This document shows, piece by piece, positions 14,367 to 16,053 of a DNA stretch of 16,053 nt. Position numbers and translations under genes: made by a program. The notes beneath the pieces were generated by a model that worked only from the letters and a program-made list of their open reading frames with translations, had not been told where the DNA came from and ran no database searches. The first letter of the stretch is position 1. The number at the start of each line of letters is the position of its first letter. The stretch lies in assembly GCA_023417635.1 (NCBI GenBank), contig JAEZFF010000049.1, positions 1-16,053 of the forward strand. Direction: 5' to 3'. This stretch comes from Bacillota bacterium (GTDB lineage: Bacteria; Bacillota; Clostridia; Oscillospirales; Acutalibacteraceae).

Positions 14367-15302
14367 ATGGCAACAGCACTAAAAACCTGTGACCAGCTTC
14401 TGCAGGAATTCCCTTACCGCCAGCTTCAGCTGACAAATACGAAATTACCCATTTTGCTGGGCAAGGGCGACAAACGGGATGTCTACAATATCTCATCACC
14501 ATTTTCCTACAATGGCCGGCAGCTGCTTTTAGGCCGGGCGGAGTTCCGGGAAAGCGAAGACTCCAGCGTTGTATTTTTAAGCAATCAGGATGGAATCTGG
14601 ATGCCGGATGAGCGATATGCCCCGCTGGACCATCTTCAGGATCCTTTTTACAGCATGGTGGAAGGCAGGCTGATTATAGGAGGCGTTGAAGTCTTTCCGG
14701 ATGGAAACGGCGGGCTTTCTTACCGAACGGCGTTTTTCCGTGAAACGGAGCCTTTTCAGTTTGAACGTTTCACCTGCGGGCCGGAACATATGAAGGACAT
14801 TCGCCTGCTGGAGTTCCCAGACGGCCGAATTCTTGTTACCACAAGGCCCCAGGGGGATTCCGCCGGGCGGGGAAAGATTGGCTTTACCATACTTTCCAGC
14901 ATTGATGAACTGAACCCAGACACGATTGCTGCGGCACATATTTTCAGCGACCAGTTTACGCCGGAAGAGTGGGGCGGAACCAATCAGCTTCACCTGCTGA
15001 AGAACGGAATGATTGGAATCCTTTCCCACATTGCAAAGTTTGACGAAAAAGGAAACCGGCATTATTATGCCACCTGCTTTGCCCTGAACCCCAAGACGGG
15101 TGACCATCTACCGATGAAAATGTTGGCTGTGCGCCGAAATTTTGAGGCTGGCCCAAGTAAAAGAGATGACTTGCGCGATGTCGTCTTCAGCGGCGGTCTC
15201 GTGAGGCAGAAAAATGGAACGGCGCGGCTTTACTGCGGAGTCGGCGACACGGAATCACACTGCATAACGATTTTAGACCCGTTTTTGGAATGGGAAAAAT
15301 AA
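14367..15302 (+). CDS. DUF1861 / GT108-family beta-propeller protein (putative mannoside phosphorylase or transferase)
   Basis: This 311-residue protein has no signal peptide, so it is cytoplasmic. ATG 14367 has TTAGGAGG seven bases upstream. Conserved blocks match the DUF1861 (MTP-1) family along the whole length: GKGDKRDVYN (32-41), LQDPFYS (90-96), IIGGVEVFPD (103-112), MKDIRL (142-147), TRPQG (159-163), EEWGGTNQLHLL (200-211), RHYYATCFAL (231-240), DVVFSGGLV (271-279) and YCGVGDTE (289-296). The family is a five-bladed propeller related to GH130. Its Leishmania members (GT108) make and phosphorolyse beta-1,2-mannan. The bacterial members are poorly characterised. Asp92 in the QDPF motif is a likely catalytic residue, by inference. 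It leads a carbohydrate operon with the sugar-binding lipoprotein 26 bp downstream, so it probably acts on the imported glycan with phosphate or mannose-1-phosphate. Confidence 0.88.
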   Translation: MATALKTCDQLLQEFPYRQLQLTNTKLPILLGKGDKRDVYNISSPFSYNGRQLLLGRAEFRESEDSSVVFLSNQDGIWMPDERYAPLDHLQDPFYSMVEGRLIIGGVEVFPDGNGGLSYRTAFFRETEPFQFERFTCGPEHMKDIRLLEFPDGRILVTTRPQGDSAGRGKIGFTILSSIDELNPDTIAAAHIFSDQFTPEEWGGTNQLHLLKNGMIGILSHIAKFDEKGNRHYYATCFALNPKTGDHLPMKMLAVRRNFEAGPSKRDDLRDVVFSGGLVRQKNGTARLYCGVGDTESHCITILDPFLEWEK

Positions 15303-15328
15303 ACATAAAAAACAGGGAGGAAATCACA

Positions 15329-16053
15329 ATGAAAAGAACTTGGAAAAAGACAGTATCAGCGGCTTTAGCAGCGGTGCTTGTCGCAGGAAGCATGTTCGGG
15401 TGTTCTTCATCCGGCAGTTCTTCACAGGCGGGGGCAAAGGACGCTTCCGGAACGACCCAGAAAGCGGATCTTACTGTTTCCACATGGGCCGGTGCCGAAG
15501 AACTGAAACAAATGCAGGGCATCGTCGACAAACTGAATGCTCAGTCCAAAGACTATAAGCTGAAAATCCAGAGCATTCCTTCGAACTACAATGTGAAACT
15601 GCAGACAATGATTTCTGCAAATCAGGCACCGGACTTAATGTGGCTTTCACAGGAATACATCCCGATGTATGCGAAGCTTGGAGCTTTAATGGATGTTACA
15701 GACAAAGCTACCAGTGACTCGAAAGTCAACCTGAACAATTACTTTGAAGGCCCGCTTAATACGGCGAAGTACCAGGGAAAGCTTTATGGCCTGCCGTGGA
15801 TCAGCCAGCCGGTTGTGATGTACTACAACGCGGATATGCTGAAAGCCGCCGGAGTGCAGGCTCCGAAAGGAAGCTGGACTTGGGAACAGTTCCGCGACGC
15901 CGCGAAAAAAGCAACCAAGAAAAACAGCAGCGGCAAAATCACCCAGTGGGGCACAGTTATCAGCGGATGGCCGCCGATCCAGACTTGGATTTGGGCTTAT
16001 GGCGGTGAAACGGTTGATAAGGACGGCAACATCAAAATCGATTCCCCAGAATC
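15329..16053 (+). CDS. Sugar ABC transporter solute-binding lipoprotein (CUT1 type), N-terminal part
   Basis: The frame is open from ATG 15329 (CAGGGAGG eight bases upstream) to the window edge, giving 241 residues with no stop. An N-terminal signal sequence ends in FGC with Cys25 as the predicted lipid-modified residue. The -3 residue is Met, a slightly unusual lipobox. A Ser/Gly/Ala-rich linker follows. The mature part shows family 1 sugar-binding (UgpB/MalE type) features: ADLTVSTWAGAEE, an APDLMWLSQEYIPMYAKLGALMDVTD block, YQGKLYGLPWISQPVVMYYNADMLKAAGV and WTWEQFRDAAKKATK. The full protein is usually 420-450 residues, so slightly more than half is present. It probably captures an oligosaccharide for import through CUT1 permeases encoded further right, and the DUF1861 enzyme just upstream suggests a mannose-containing substrate. 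It is unrelated in type to the binding protein at 2236. Confidence 0.92.
   Translation, partial: MKRTWKKTVSAALAAVLVAGSMFGCSSSGSSSQAGAKDASGTTQKADLTVSTWAGAEELKQMQGIVDKLNAQSKDYKLKIQSIPSNYNVKLQTMISANQAPDLMWLSQEYIPMYAKLGALMDVTDKATSDSKVNLNNYFEGPLNTAKYQGKLYGLPWISQPVVMYYNADMLKAAGVQAPKGSWTWEQFRDAAKKATKKNSSGKITQWGTVISGWPPIQTWIWAYGGETVDKDGNIKIDSPE

Overview
The sequence looks like a chromosomal segment of a Gram-positive, low-to-mid G+C anaerobe of the class Clostridia (Oscillospiraceae/Ruminococcaceae-like). This is inference from strong GGAGG-type ribosome binding sites, lipoprotein-type solute-binding proteins, a YesL/DUF624 protein, single-RCK TrkA proteins and several TTG starts. No rRNA, tRNA, transposase, phage gene or CRISPR array was seen.

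Region 1 (1-1703, minus strand) holds a two-component system: an OmpR/PhoB-type response regulator followed by a membrane histidine kinase whose 3' part lies beyond the left edge. Region 2 (1704-2235) is the divergent control region. It has a good sigma-A promoter for the rightward genes, phased 11-bp TTAAT repeats over that promoter, an unexplained terminator-like hairpin, and a leader with consecutive stem-loops.

Region 3 (2236-8488, plus strand) is a likely operon. It encodes a lipoprotein solute-binding protein, a fused 12-TM permease, an ABC ATPase with an unusual extra segment inside its nucleotide-binding domain, a DUF624 membrane protein and a YihX-like HAD phosphatase. After a strong terminator comes beta-phosphoglucomutase (8715-9356). 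The permease and ATPase resemble the ferric/sugar-phosphate/polyamine branch (AfuABC, PgtP-independent systems) rather than CUT1 sugar importers. With a two-component system on one side and two sugar-phosphate HAD enzymes on the other, a regulated importer for a phosphorylated sugar or another small anion is a reasonable but unproven reading.

Region 4 (9480-13628, minus strand, convergent with region 3 across a bidirectional terminator) is a tight three-gene operon. It encodes a P-type ATPase whose ion-site motifs match animal Na,K-ATPases (type IIC) rather than SERCA, followed with 4-nt overlap and near-zero spacing by two separate single-RCK TrkA-like proteins. It has a clear promoter and a leader of about 270 nt. 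No TrkH/KtrB channel gene is visible.

Region 5 (14367 to the right edge, plus strand) starts a carbohydrate locus: a DUF1861/GT108-family beta-propeller protein related to Leishmania mannosyltransferase/phosphorylases, then the N-terminal half of a CUT1-type sugar-binding lipoprotein. Permease genes probably follow outside the window.

The most unusual points are the Na,K-ATPase-like pump tied to two RCK proteins, the inserted domain in the ABC ATPase, and the helically phased repeats across the importer promoter.
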